Below are positions 17,947 to 26,069 of a stretch of DNA of 64,000 bases, piece by piece. The translations under genes were made by a program, and so were the position numbers. The DNA is from Faecalicatena contorta (GTDB taxonomy: Bacteria; Bacillota; Clostridia; Lachnospirales; Lachnospiraceae). The stretch covers positions 1 through 64,000 of the forward strand of contig NZ_QGDS01000012.1 in the NCBI RefSeq assembly GCF_003149105.1, in the 5' to 3' direction. Position 1 is the stretch's first letter; each line of letters starts with the position of its first letter. The notes under the pieces were generated by a model, which did not search any database, was not told the origin of the DNA, and was given only the letters and a program-made list of their open reading frames with translations.

Positions 17947-17993
17947 TGTACTGAACAGTTACTATAAAGTACATAAGCACGGAGGAGATACTT

Positions 17994-20204
17994 GTGGAAG
18001 TAGTTACCGGATATGTGGAACATATTGTGTTCCGGAATGATGATAATGGATATACTGTATTCAATCTGGAAAATGAAGAGGGGGAAATGACCTGTGTCGG
18101 GAATTTCAACTTTATAAATGAGGGAGAAATGCTGGAGCTGCATGGTGATTTTGTAAATCACAATGTATATGGAAGCCAGCTCAGAGTCAGTTCCCATGAA
18201 GTGAAAGAACCGGAAGATCTGGTTTCTATTGAGCGGTATCTGGGCTCAGGTGCGGTAAAAGGTTTGGGCGCGGCTTTAGCCGGAAGAATCGTCAAGAAGT
18301 TTAAGAAAGATACCTTCCGCATTATAGAAGAGGAACCGGAGCGGCTGGCAGAAGTAAAAGGAATCAGTGAGAGAAAAGCAAGGGAAATTGCAGGACAGGT
18401 GGAAGAGAAAAAGGACATGCGTAAAGCGATGATCTATTTGCAGAAGTATGGAATTTCTACCACCCTGGCTGTTAAAATTTATAAATATTATGGAATAAAG
18501 TTATATCAGGTTTTGGAAGAAAATCCTTACCAGCTGGCTGACAACATAGAAGGTGTAGGGTTTAAAACGGCTGATGAAATTGCTTCCAGAGTAGGAATTC
18601 ATGTAGATTCTGATTTTAGAATCCGAAGCGGTATTTTTTATGCACTGCAGCAGGCAGCAGGAGAAGGGCATATTTATCTTCCGGAACAAGTTCTGATGGC
18701 ACGCACAAAGCAGCTTCTTGGAGTGGAAATTCAGGACATGGAAAAATATGTTATGGACCTCTGCATTGAGAAAAAGACGGTACTAAAAGAAGTGCAGGGA
18801 GAAATCAGAATCTATCCTGCCCGCTATTATTATCTTGAGCTGCATACTGCCAGAATGCTACATGATCTGAATATTGACTGCAATATGCCGGAGGATATTA
18901 TGGAGAAACGGCTGCAGCAGGTGGAAGAGAAAGAAGCAATTTCTCTGGATCCAATGCAGCACAGGGCGGTCATCGAATCCATCAAGCATGGACTATTGGT
19001 CTTAACCGGAGGTCCCGGAACAGGAAAGACCACAACAATTAATACGATGATACAGTTTTTTGAAAGTGAAGGTATGAACATTCTCCTGGCAGCTCCTACA
19101 GGAAGGGCTGCAAAACGAATGACGGAAACCACCGGATATGAGGCGCAGACAATTCATCGTCTTTTGGAGGTCAGCGGGAACCCTGAAGAAGAGGGAAATG
19201 TAAATGGGTTCATGAGAAACCGCCAGAATCCGCTGGAAACAGATGTGCTGATTATTGATGAGATGTCTATGGTAGATCTGACGCTGATGCACGGGCTTTT
19301 GTCTGCGGTGGTGGAAGGAACGCGGCTGATTCTGGTGGGTGATGTGAACCAGCTTCCGTCCGTAGGTCCTGGAAGTGTTCTGAGAGATATTATTGCATCA
19401 GCCAGTTTTCCAGTTGTAACATTGACAAAAATCTTCCGCCAGGCAGGAGAGAGCGATATTGTAGTGAATGCCCATAAGATTAATGCGGGCCAGCCGGTTG
19501 TATTAAATAATAAGAGCCGGGACTTCTTTTTTTTGAAACGGCAGGAACCGGATGCTATTATCAGTGTGGTCATTACACTGATACAACAGAAACTTCCTAA
19601 GTATGTAAATGCTTCCCCTTTAGAAATTCAGGTTATGACACCGACAAGAAAGGGGCTGCTGGGTGTGGAACGTCTAAATACCATTTTACAGAAATATCTG
19701 AATCCCCCTTCGCCGGGAAAAGCGGAGAAAGAGCATGGACAGCGCCTGTTCCGTGTAGGCGATAAGGTCATGCAGATTAAGAACAATTATCAGTTGGAAT
19801 GGGAAATCTGTACAAAATTTGGCCTGACTGTGGATAAGGGCATGGGGATTTTCAATGGTGATATGGGAATCATAACAGCGATTAATGCCTATGATGATAC
19901 AGTAGAGGTAGAATATGATGAAAAAAGAAAAGTAAAATATTCATTTGAAATGCTGGAAGAACTGGAGCTGGCCTATGCCATAACTGTACATAAATCTCAG
20001 GGGAGTGAATACCCTGCTGTCATTATTCCTTTGCTGCAGGGCCCCAGGATGCTGTACAACAGAAACTTGCTCTATACAGCAGTAACACGTGCAAAAAAAT
20101 GCCTGACAATTGTAGGGAGTGATATAACATTTCAGGAAATGATACAAAACAAAGACGAACAAAACCGCTATACAAGCCTGGCAGAGCATATTCAGGATTT
20201 TTAA
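17994..20204 (+). CDS. recD2: RecD2-type ATP-dependent 5'-3' DNA helicase
   Basis: A 736-residue SF1B helicase acting without RecBC, implicated in DNA repair and replication-fork stability in Firmicutes. An N-terminal beta-rich region (VTGYVEHIVFRNDDNGYTVF) and tandem helix-hairpin-helix segments (about 80-200) precede the motor. Walker A is GGPGTGKTTT at residue 339 onward and Walker B is VLIIDEMSMVD. The C-terminal motifs include AITVHKSQGSEYPAV and LYTAVTRAKK. The start is GTG at 17994, preceded by GGAGGAG. It ends beside or overlapping comFC, suggesting coupled translation. Confidence 0.94.
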   Translation: MEVVTGYVEHIVFRNDDNGYTVFNLENEEGEMTCVGNFNFINEGEMLELHGDFVNHNVYGSQLRVSSHEVKEPEDLVSIERYLGSGAVKGLGAALAGRIVKKFKKDTFRIIEEEPERLAEVKGISERKAREIAGQVEEKKDMRKAMIYLQKYGISTTLAVKIYKYYGIKLYQVLEENPYQLADNIEGVGFKTADEIASRVGIHVDSDFRIRSGIFYALQQAAGEGHIYLPEQVLMARTKQLLGVEIQDMEKYVMDLCIEKKTVLKEVQGEIRIYPARYYYLELHTARMLHDLNIDCNMPEDIMEKRLQQVEEKEAISLDPMQHRAVIESIKHGLLVLTGGPGTGKTTTINTMIQFFESEGMNILLAAPTGRAAKRMTETTGYEAQTIHRLLEVSGNPEEEGNVNGFMRNRQNPLETDVLIIDEMSMVDLTLMHGLLSAVVEGTRLILVGDVNQLPSVGPGSVLRDIIASASFPVVTLTKIFRQAGESDIVVNAHKINAGQPVVLNNKSRDFFFLKRQEPDAIISVVITLIQQKLPKYVNASPLEIQVMTPTRKGLLGVERLNTILQKYLNPPSPGKAEKEHGQRLFRVGDKVMQIKNNYQLEWEICTKFGLTVDKGMGIFNGDMGIITAINAYDDTVEVEYDEKRKVKYSFEMLEELELAYAITVHKSQGSEYPAVIIPLLQGPRMLYNRNLLYTAVTRAKKCLTIVGSDITFQEMIQNKDEQNRYTSLAEHIQDF

Positions 20205-20272
20205 ATCTTCTGTATCCGCCTGTCTGCCCCTTTTGCAGGAAAATATGTTCAGAAGGAGTTTGTGCGGTCTGT

Positions 20273-20884
20273 ATGAAAAAGATTGTATATATTGGAGAAC
20301 CCCGCTGCATGCGCTGTGGTAAACCGGTGGAAAAAGAAGAGCAGGAATATTGCCGGGACTGCCTGAGACATCCGGCGTCCTATGAGCAGGGGCGCAGCGT
20401 GTGGCGGCATTATGCACCTGTTTCCCAGGCAGTATACAGGTTCAAATATAAGAATAAAAGATATTACGGAAGGATATTTGCAGCGGAGATGGCAAAGTCA
20501 TGCGGCAGTCACATTCACAGATGGGGAATTGAAGAAATTATTCCAGTTCCTCTTCACCCGGCCAGGAAAAGGGCCCGGGGATATAACCAGGCAGATATAC
20601 TGGCGGAGGAATTGGGCAGGATTCTGGATATTCCTGTGAATAAAAGGGTCCTGTACCGTGTCCGAAACACAAGGCCCCAGAAGAATCTGGATAATATGCA
20701 GAGAATCCGTAACCTAAAGGGTGCTTTTGCAGTATCAAAACAGCAGGGGGTGAAAAAGGCTGTACTGCTTGTAGATGACATTTATACAACAGGAAGTACC
20801 ATACATAAAGCAGCTTATATGCTGAAGCTTGCGGGCGCTGAAAAAGTGTACTTTTTAACTATAAGCATTGGACAAGGGCTCTGA
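20273..20884 (+). CDS. comFC: ComFC-family phosphoribosyltransferase-like protein
   Basis: A PRTase-fold protein linked to competence and DNA uptake (ComF/GntX family). The PRPP-binding motif is VLLVDDIYTTGST near residues 162-174, and the N-terminal part has CMRCGK and YCRDC cysteine pairs. From the first ATG at 20273 the protein is 203 residues. The open frame, however, continues upstream and encodes LYPPVCPFCR and GVCAVC, the typical first half of the ComFC zinc finger, overlapping the recD2 stop. The true start is therefore probably near 20200-20210 and not a standard codon. A gene for ComFA is absent here. Confidence 0.88.
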   Translation: MKKIVYIGEPRCMRCGKPVEKEEQEYCRDCLRHPASYEQGRSVWRHYAPVSQAVYRFKYKNKRYYGRIFAAEMAKSCGSHIHRWGIEEIIPVPLHPARKRARGYNQADILAEELGRILDIPVNKRVLYRVRNTRPQKNLDNMQRIRNLKGAFAVSKQQGVKKAVLLVDDIYTTGSTIHKAAYMLKLAGAEKVYFLTISIGQGL

Positions 20885-20898
20885 ATATATGATATACT
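20869..20898 (+). promoter_or_regulatory. Probable promoter after comFC
   Basis: TGGACA (20869-20874, 5 of 6) and TATACT (20893-20898, 5 of 6) have an 18-nt spacer and straddle the comFC stop codon. They would drive the membrane-protein and c-di-AMP gene run that starts at 20948. Confidence 0.55.
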
Positions 20899-20947
20899 AA
20901 AAACGATGTTTAAACAGAACTTCCTTAAAATATGTTGGGGTGACAAA

Positions 20948-21343
20948 ATGTTAGATAAAAATCGAATCAGGCTGATGACGAAGATGGCAGGGTATGAGAA
21001 GTCTCTGGCACCGGACGATTTAAAAATCAGCAGCTACTATAAAAAGGATTATACGAGTCTTAACACATTGATTACAGCTATTTGGATTACCATTGGATAT
21101 GTGCTGGCAGCAGGCCTTATTGTAATCAGCAATATAGATGCGTTATTGAAGGATCTCACAATAACAAAGTTTATTATAGCCGTATCAATTGCAGTTGGTG
21201 CATATCTTATATTACTAATAATATACTGTGTCTGTGCGTCGGGTTTTTACAGATCAAAGCATAATCAGGCAAAGCAGCGCGTAAAGAAATATTATAGGGA
21301 TTTATCCCATTTAGGAAAGATGTATATGAAGGAGAAAAAATAA
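20948..21343 (+). CDS. Uncharacterised two-helix membrane protein
   Basis: A 131-residue protein I do not recognise. A basic N-terminus (~45 residues, KNRIRLMTKMAGYEKSLAP) precedes two hydrophobic helices (about 47-66 and 76-100). A basic, tyrosine-rich tail follows (HNQAKQRVKKYYRDLSHLGK). No enzyme motif is visible. The ATG at 20948 follows a GGGGTGA site; a longer frame to 20906 lacks one. It is separated from the next membrane gene by only 4 nt, so the two probably form one unit together with cdaA and cdaR. Confidence 0.75.
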   Translation: MLDKNRIRLMTKMAGYEKSLAPDDLKISSYYKKDYTSLNTLITAIWITIGYVLAAGLIVISNIDALLKDLTITKFIIAVSIAVGAYLILLIIYCVCASGFYRSKHNQAKQRVKKYYRDLSHLGKMYMKEKK

Positions 21344-21347
21344 GAAT

Positions 21348-22517
21348 ATGAGCACATTACTTGTCTGGAAAGAACAACTGCAGAAAATCTACGCCAGGTT
21401 TTCCATCTATATTATAAAAGTATTACAGTTTATTTTGGGACTGTGTGTATTTGGCCTTATCAACTCCAATATTGGCTTTATGAAGGCTGCTTCATCGATA
21501 CTGTGTACAATTGGGCTTTCAGCAGTCTGTGCATTTCTGCCTTTAGTTGTGATGGTGATTGCGGCCACAGTACTGATAATGCTGCATTTCTATGCATTGT
21601 CTATGCCGATAATGCTGGTATCTTTGGTTATTTTTCTTATTATGTACATTTTCTACTTCAGATTCACACCGAAAAGGGCATGGATTGTTCTTTTGACTCC
21701 CATTGCATTTTCTTTAAAGGTCCCATTTGTAATTCCGGTAGCCTTTGGTCTTTTAGGAGGACCAATATGTGTATTTCCGGCTGCATTTGGAACAATTGTT
21801 TATTATATACTGCATTATGTGAAAATGTCTTCTTCCGCTCTCAAGGGAGGGGATGCAAAAGGATTAGTAGATAGTTTGATGGCATTTGCAAAGCAGTCTT
21901 TGACCAATAAAGAAATGTGGGTCATGGTTCTGGCAGTTGTTGTCAGCCTTTTGATTGTATATGCAATCCGCACAAGGTCTGTGGACCATGCGTGGAAGAT
22001 TGGCTCAGCAGCAGGATCTATCATTGCCATTGTCATTGGAGCTGTGGGAAATGTGGCTTTGGATGTTCATCTCTCATATGGTTCTATGGTATTGAGCGGA
22101 GTGCTTGCTTTCGTAGTAGGCTTAGTTTTGGAATTCCTCTTCTTTTCTGTAGATTATTCCAGTACGGAGCGTATGCAATTTGAAGATGATGAATACTATT
22201 ATTATGTAAAAGCGGTTCCGAAGATTGTCGTGTCTGCGCCTGAGGTAAGTGTAAAACATATTAATGCAAGACAGGAACAATTTGAGGGAGGTGAAGGCGG
22301 CAAGGGAACAATGGCTGTCAATACTGCAAACAGAAAAGGAACTGTAAAATCCCGCAGACCGAAAGCAGGGCCTGTTGTTCCTAAAGCAAGAAATAAAGCG
22401 GGCAGAGTAGATGCTGGCATTGCAGCAGACGATATTTTGCTGACCAGAAGTCTTACAAAGGAGCTGGGATTAGATAATTTAGATGATAACCCTACAGATG
22501 ATTCCCGCCGTTTTTAA
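21348..22517 (+). CDS. Uncharacterised polytopic membrane protein upstream of cdaA
   Basis: A 389-residue protein of unknown function with about eight hydrophobic segments in residues 1-265. A short acidic tyrosine-rich stretch (DDEYYYYVKAVPK) follows, then a basic low-complexity tail of ~100 residues rich in K, R, A and G that is presumably cytoplasmic. No transport or enzyme motif is recognisable. It starts 4 nt after the preceding two-helix protein and ends 64 nt before cdaA. The steady gene spacing suggests a link to c-di-AMP synthesis or wall growth, which is inference from position only. Confidence 0.75.
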   Translation: MSTLLVWKEQLQKIYARFSIYIIKVLQFILGLCVFGLINSNIGFMKAASSILCTIGLSAVCAFLPLVVMVIAATVLIMLHFYALSMPIMLVSLVIFLIMYIFYFRFTPKRAWIVLLTPIAFSLKVPFVIPVAFGLLGGPICVFPAAFGTIVYYILHYVKMSSSALKGGDAKGLVDSLMAFAKQSLTNKEMWVMVLAVVVSLLIVYAIRTRSVDHAWKIGSAAGSIIAIVIGAVGNVALDVHLSYGSMVLSGVLAFVVGLVLEFLFFSVDYSSTERMQFEDDEYYYYVKAVPKIVVSAPEVSVKHINARQEQFEGGEGGKGTMAVNTANRKGTVKSRRPKAGPVVPKARNKAGRVDAGIAADDILLTRSLTKELGLDNLDDNPTDDSRRF

Positions 22518-22581
22518 AAAGAGAGGATTTTGGGTATCTACTTCGCCATAAGTGCAAATAATTAAGACAGGAGGTGGCAGA

Positions 22582-23454
22582 ATGGAACAGTGGATTAGAA
22601 ATTTTTTTGACAACTATGTAAGTGACATGTACTTTCCGAATGTCCACCTGACTGATGTGATAGAGATTCTCATTGTAACAGTCATTGTATATGAGATTAT
22701 GCTTTGGATGAAAAATACAAAGGCCTGGATGCTCTTAAAGGGAATGATAGTCCTTGCAGCGTTTATATTACTGGCTGCAATTTTTCAGATGCATACAATA
22801 TTATACCTTGCTAAAACGTCTATCAACGTGCTGGCAATTGCCGCCGTGGTCGTGTTTCAGCCAGAATTGCGTCGTGCCTTGGAAAAGCTGGGAGAAAAGA
22901 ATCTGTTGAGTAATATCAATCCATTTGACAGAAGCAAGGATAATCAAAGATTTTCTGATGAGACACTGGAAGCTCTTGTCAAATCATGTTTTGATATGGG
23001 AAGTGTGTCTACGGGTGCTCTGATTGTTGTGGAGCAGGCTATCCGGCTTACAGAATATGAGATGACAGGGATTGAACTGGACTGTAAAGTTTCAACTCAG
23101 ATTTTGCTGAATATATTCGAACATAATACACCGCTTCACGATGGTGCGGTCATTGTACGGGGAGACAGAATCACATCTGCCACCTGCTATCTGCCGCTTT
23201 CAGATAACATGCAGATTAGCAAAGAACTGGGAACCAGGCACAGGGCCGCACTTGGAATGAGTGAGGTAAGCGATGCCCTGATTATCATTGTATCAGAAGA
23301 GTCAGGTCAGGTTTCAGTCGCAATGGGAGGACAATTGGTAAGAGGAATTACGCCTGAATATCTTGCGTCAAGGCTGAGTCAAATCCAGTATAGAACTTCT
23401 GAACATAAGAAATTTACTATATGGAAAGGACGGCAGAGGCATGAAGAAGTATAA
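22582..23454 (+). CDS. cdaA: Diadenylate cyclase CdaA
   Basis: A 290-residue membrane-bound enzyme that condenses two ATP to c-di-AMP. Three N-terminal membrane helices (about 20-95) precede the DAC domain, whose catalytic motifs are intact: DGA at residues 187-189 (LHDGAVIVRGDRI) and RHR at 219-221 (GTRHRAALG). The ATG at 22582 follows a strong AGGAGGTGG site; a 30-nt longer frame would swallow it. The 3' end overlaps the start of the YbbR-domain gene by 14 nt, the usual cdaA-cdaR arrangement. Confidence 0.96.
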   Translation: MEQWIRNFFDNYVSDMYFPNVHLTDVIEILIVTVIVYEIMLWMKNTKAWMLLKGMIVLAAFILLAAIFQMHTILYLAKTSINVLAIAAVVVFQPELRRALEKLGEKNLLSNINPFDRSKDNQRFSDETLEALVKSCFDMGSVSTGALIVVEQAIRLTEYEMTGIELDCKVSTQILLNIFEHNTPLHDGAVIVRGDRITSATCYLPLSDNMQISKELGTRHRAALGMSEVSDALIIIVSEESGQVSVAMGGQLVRGITPEYLASRLSQIQYRTSEHKKFTIWKGRQRHEEV

Positions 23455-24721
23455 GTTTACGAATAATCTGGGGCTGAAGGTTATGGCTCTTGTTTTTTCT
23501 GCTTTCCTGTGGCTGATAGTTGTAAATGTTGACGACCCGGTGGAAACATCCACTTTCCGTAATATCCCTGTTACAGTAAAAAATCCGGAAATTGTAACAA
23601 ATGAAGGAAAAACATATAAAATACTGGATGATACGCAGACCGTAAGCGTTGTTGTGAAGGCAAAGCGTTCTGTTTTATCCAAGCTGTCCGCCAATAATAT
23701 TGTTGCAACAGCAGATATGAGTGAGATGCAGATTGATTCGCTGATTCCCATCAGAGCTACGATTCCGGGATATGAGGGCCGTTATACCACCGAGGTAATG
23801 CCGGTCAATTTGAGAGTAAAGACTGAAGACCAGACAAAAAATGTATTTCCTCTGACGGTCAGTGCATCAGGTACTCCAAGAGATGGCTTTGTGGTGGGTG
23901 AAATGACCACAAATCCTGAAAAAATAACAGTTCGCGGTGCGGAATCACTGGTCAACAGTATAGATAAGGCAGTTGCAAAGGTAGATGTATCCGGTTTGTC
24001 CAAGACAACTGTACTGCAGGCAGAACTGATATATTATGACAGTAATGGAAATGTGGTGGATAGGTCTCAGTTAAAAGACAATCTGGGAAGCGACGGAATT
24101 ACAGTAAATGTTCAGATGCTTAACACAAAAAGTGTGGCTTTAAATTTTGGCGTTTCTGGTATTCCAGAAGAGGGATATATTTTCAGCGGACTTACTTGTG
24201 AGCCTGATAAAATACAAGTATCCGGAACGGCAGAGGTTTTGGAGGGCTTTGAGGAACTAGAAATTCCGGCATCAGAGATAGATATAACCGGAGCAGCGGA
24301 AAAGCTGGAAAAGACGATAGATATCCTGCCCTACCTGCCTGAGGGAACCCAACTGGTGGATGAAACTGCAAATAATATTGTTGTGACAATATCCATTGAA
24401 CAGGAAGGGACACGGACGATAGAGCTTTCGGTAGAAGCTATCCGTGTGAATAACCTGCAGAATAATCTTAGGGTATCTTTTGATGAAAATACGGATATAG
24501 AATTGCAGTTTAAAGGTATTCAGGAGGTCCTGGACAGCCTGGATATCAGGAATGCAGCCTCTATAGATTTAAAAGCATATACAAAGCCGGGCACATACGA
24601 AGTACCGGTAAATATAGAAACGGCGGCGAATATTACCCTGACGAAGAAGCCCACTGTAAAGGTGGTCCTGACAGAGAAGGATGAGAAAACGGAGCAGGAA
24701 GAAACAACAGAGAACAGATAA
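23441..24721 (+). CDS. cdaR: YbbR-domain protein CdaR, CdaA regulator
   Basis: A 426-residue protein with one N-terminal membrane anchor (MALVFSAFLWLIVVNVDDPV) and an extracytoplasmic run of about four YbbR repeats, each near 80-90 residues. The start of each repeat is recognisable in patterns such as PVTVKNPEIV, PLTVSASGTPRDGF and ALNFGVSGIPEEGY. CdaR proteins bind and modulate CdaA at the membrane. It overlaps cdaA by 14 nt, so translation is coupled. A short acidic tail (EKDEKTEQEETTENR) ends the protein. Confidence 0.93.
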   Translation: MKKYKFTNNLGLKVMALVFSAFLWLIVVNVDDPVETSTFRNIPVTVKNPEIVTNEGKTYKILDDTQTVSVVVKAKRSVLSKLSANNIVATADMSEMQIDSLIPIRATIPGYEGRYTTEVMPVNLRVKTEDQTKNVFPLTVSASGTPRDGFVVGEMTTNPEKITVRGAESLVNSIDKAVAKVDVSGLSKTTVLQAELIYYDSNGNVVDRSQLKDNLGSDGITVNVQMLNTKSVALNFGVSGIPEEGYIFSGLTCEPDKIQVSGTAEVLEGFEELEIPASEIDITGAAEKLEKTIDILPYLPEGTQLVDETANNIVVTISIEQEGTRTIELSVEAIRVNNLQNNLRVSFDENTDIELQFKGIQEVLDSLDIRNAASIDLKAYTKPGTYEVPVNIETAANITLTKKPTVKVVLTEKDEKTEQEETTENR

Positions 24722-24740
24722 TAGGAGGGACAGCTTAGAG

Positions 24741-25016
24741 ATGGTTAGTGAAAAAGTTACAATTAAGAATCCAACGGGTCTGCACCTCAGACCGGCAGGG
24801 TTGTTCTGCAAAACTGCTATGCAGTATGGAAGTAAAATCACCATAGAGAAAAAGACAAAAACGGAGGATATAACTGCAAATGCAAAGAGTGTCCTGAGCG
24901 TTTTGGGGGCATGTATCAAAAGTGGGGATGAAATCAAAATTGTGTGTGAGGGCGAAGATGAAGAAGCAGCCCTCAGAGAAATGATACGCATTGTAGAAGA
25001 CGGTTTAGGAGAATAA
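24741..25016 (+). CDS. ptsH: HPr family phosphocarrier protein
   Basis: A 91-residue HPr-fold protein. The phosphorylatable histidine is His15 in NPTGLHLRPAG, and the regulatory serine region is NAKSVLSVL with Ser50, slightly shifted from the usual Ser46. In the PTS this protein carries phosphate from enzyme I to enzyme II. The ATG at 24741 follows AGGAGGGA with a 10-nt gap. It lies 19 nt after cdaR and no enzyme I gene is nearby. It could be the main HPr or a Crh-like regulatory paralogue; the intact His15 favours a PTS role. Confidence 0.85.
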   Translation: MVSEKVTIKNPTGLHLRPAGLFCKTAMQYGSKITIEKKTKTEDITANAKSVLSVLGACIKSGDEIKIVCEGEDEEAALREMIRIVEDGLGE

Positions 25017-25055
25017 AACGGCAGGTTGTGCCGGAAAAAAGATAAGGAGAAGATA

Positions 25056-25976
25056 ATGAGTAAAGCTACATTAGTGATCATGGCGGCAGGTATTGGAAGC
25101 AGATTCGGAGGAGGCATCAAACAACTGGAGCCGGTGGGACCAAATGGGGAAATTATCATGGATTACTCCATTTATGATGCTATAGAAGCAGGATTTGATA
25201 AGGTTGTATTTGTAATCAGGAAGGATCTGGAGAAAGATTTCAAGGAAGTAATTGGTGGCCGTATCGAAAAGATTGTGAACGTGGATTATGCCTATCAGGA
25301 AGTAGATGACATACCTGATATATATAAAGAGAGATTCCAGGGAAGAACAAAACCCTGGGGGACTGGACAGGCCATTCTTTGCTGTAAGGACGTGGTAGAT
25401 GCACCGTTTCTTGTGATCAATGCGGATGATTATTATGGAAAGCAGGCTTTTAAGGAAGGTTATGAATACTTGACAGGGGGAGCCTGTAAAGATAGTCTGG
25501 AAATCTGCATGATTAGCTTTGTACTGAAAAATACACTTAGTGATAACGGGGCAGTGACCCGTGGTGTATGTAAAGTTGATGATAAGGGAATGCTTTCCCA
25601 GATAGTGGAGACGCAAAATATAGAGAAGGTGAATGGCAGAGCCGTTGTGCAGAAAGCAGACGGAATGCAGGAGATAGATTTAGAGTCTCCGGTATCCATG
25701 AACATGTGGGGATTAAGGCCGGAGTTTTTCCAGATATTAGAACAAGGGTTTCGGGAATTTTTAGGTAAGGTAGATGAGTCAGACCTGAAGGCCGAATATC
25801 TGCTTCCTACTATGATAGGAGATTTGCTGAAGAAAAATAAACTGGATGTTAAAGTACTGAGATCAAAGGACATGTGGTTTGGAGTAACTTATAAGGAAGA
25901 TAAAGATGCTGTGGTTTCAGCAGTAAGGGGACTGATTGATGCGGGAGTATATCCGGAGAAGTTATTTGAAAGTTAA
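25056..25976 (+). CDS. Sugar-1-phosphate nucleotidyltransferase-like protein
   Basis: A 306-residue protein with an N-terminal NTP_transferase fold. The nucleotide-binding start is VIMAAGIGSRFGGGIKQLEP, and the metal-binding aspartates lie in FLVINADDYYG near residue 130. Members of this Lachnospiraceae group are often annotated only as nucleotidyltransferase. The sugar is unknown, and the protein is not the RfbA type found later in the window. The ATG at 25056 follows AAGGAGA. It ends the cdaA-cdaR-HPr run and is followed by a terminator. Confidence 0.82.
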   Translation: MSKATLVIMAAGIGSRFGGGIKQLEPVGPNGEIIMDYSIYDAIEAGFDKVVFVIRKDLEKDFKEVIGGRIEKIVNVDYAYQEVDDIPDIYKERFQGRTKPWGTGQAILCCKDVVDAPFLVINADDYYGKQAFKEGYEYLTGGACKDSLEICMISFVLKNTLSDNGAVTRGVCKVDDKGMLSQIVETQNIEKVNGRAVVQKADGMQEIDLESPVSMNMWGLRPEFFQILEQGFREFLGKVDESDLKAEYLLPTMIGDLLKKNKLDVKVLRSKDMWFGVTYKEDKDAVVSAVRGLIDAGVYPEKLFES

Positions 25977-25983
25977 GGATGAG

Positions 25984-26023
25984 AAGAGCATGTGTATCCA
26001 AAAGGGTACATGTGCTTTTGTGT
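25984..26023 (+). terminator. Intrinsic terminator after the nucleotidyltransferase
   Basis: A 16-bp stem (25984-25999 with 26004-26019), in which four of the pairs are G-U, has an AAAA loop and a 3' strand ending in TTTT. It separates the cdaA operon from the secreted-protein genes. Confidence 0.7.
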
Positions 26024-26069
26024 GTTTATAAGTAGAGAGGGAGAATACGAAGAGGGGACAAGCTGACAT

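Noticed and set aside
24569..25159. A 196-codon minus-strand frame across the HPr gene
   Set aside because: It overlaps the cdaR end, HPr and the nucleotidyltransferase start, all of which have clear motifs; the translation is serine/leucine-rich shadow sequence.
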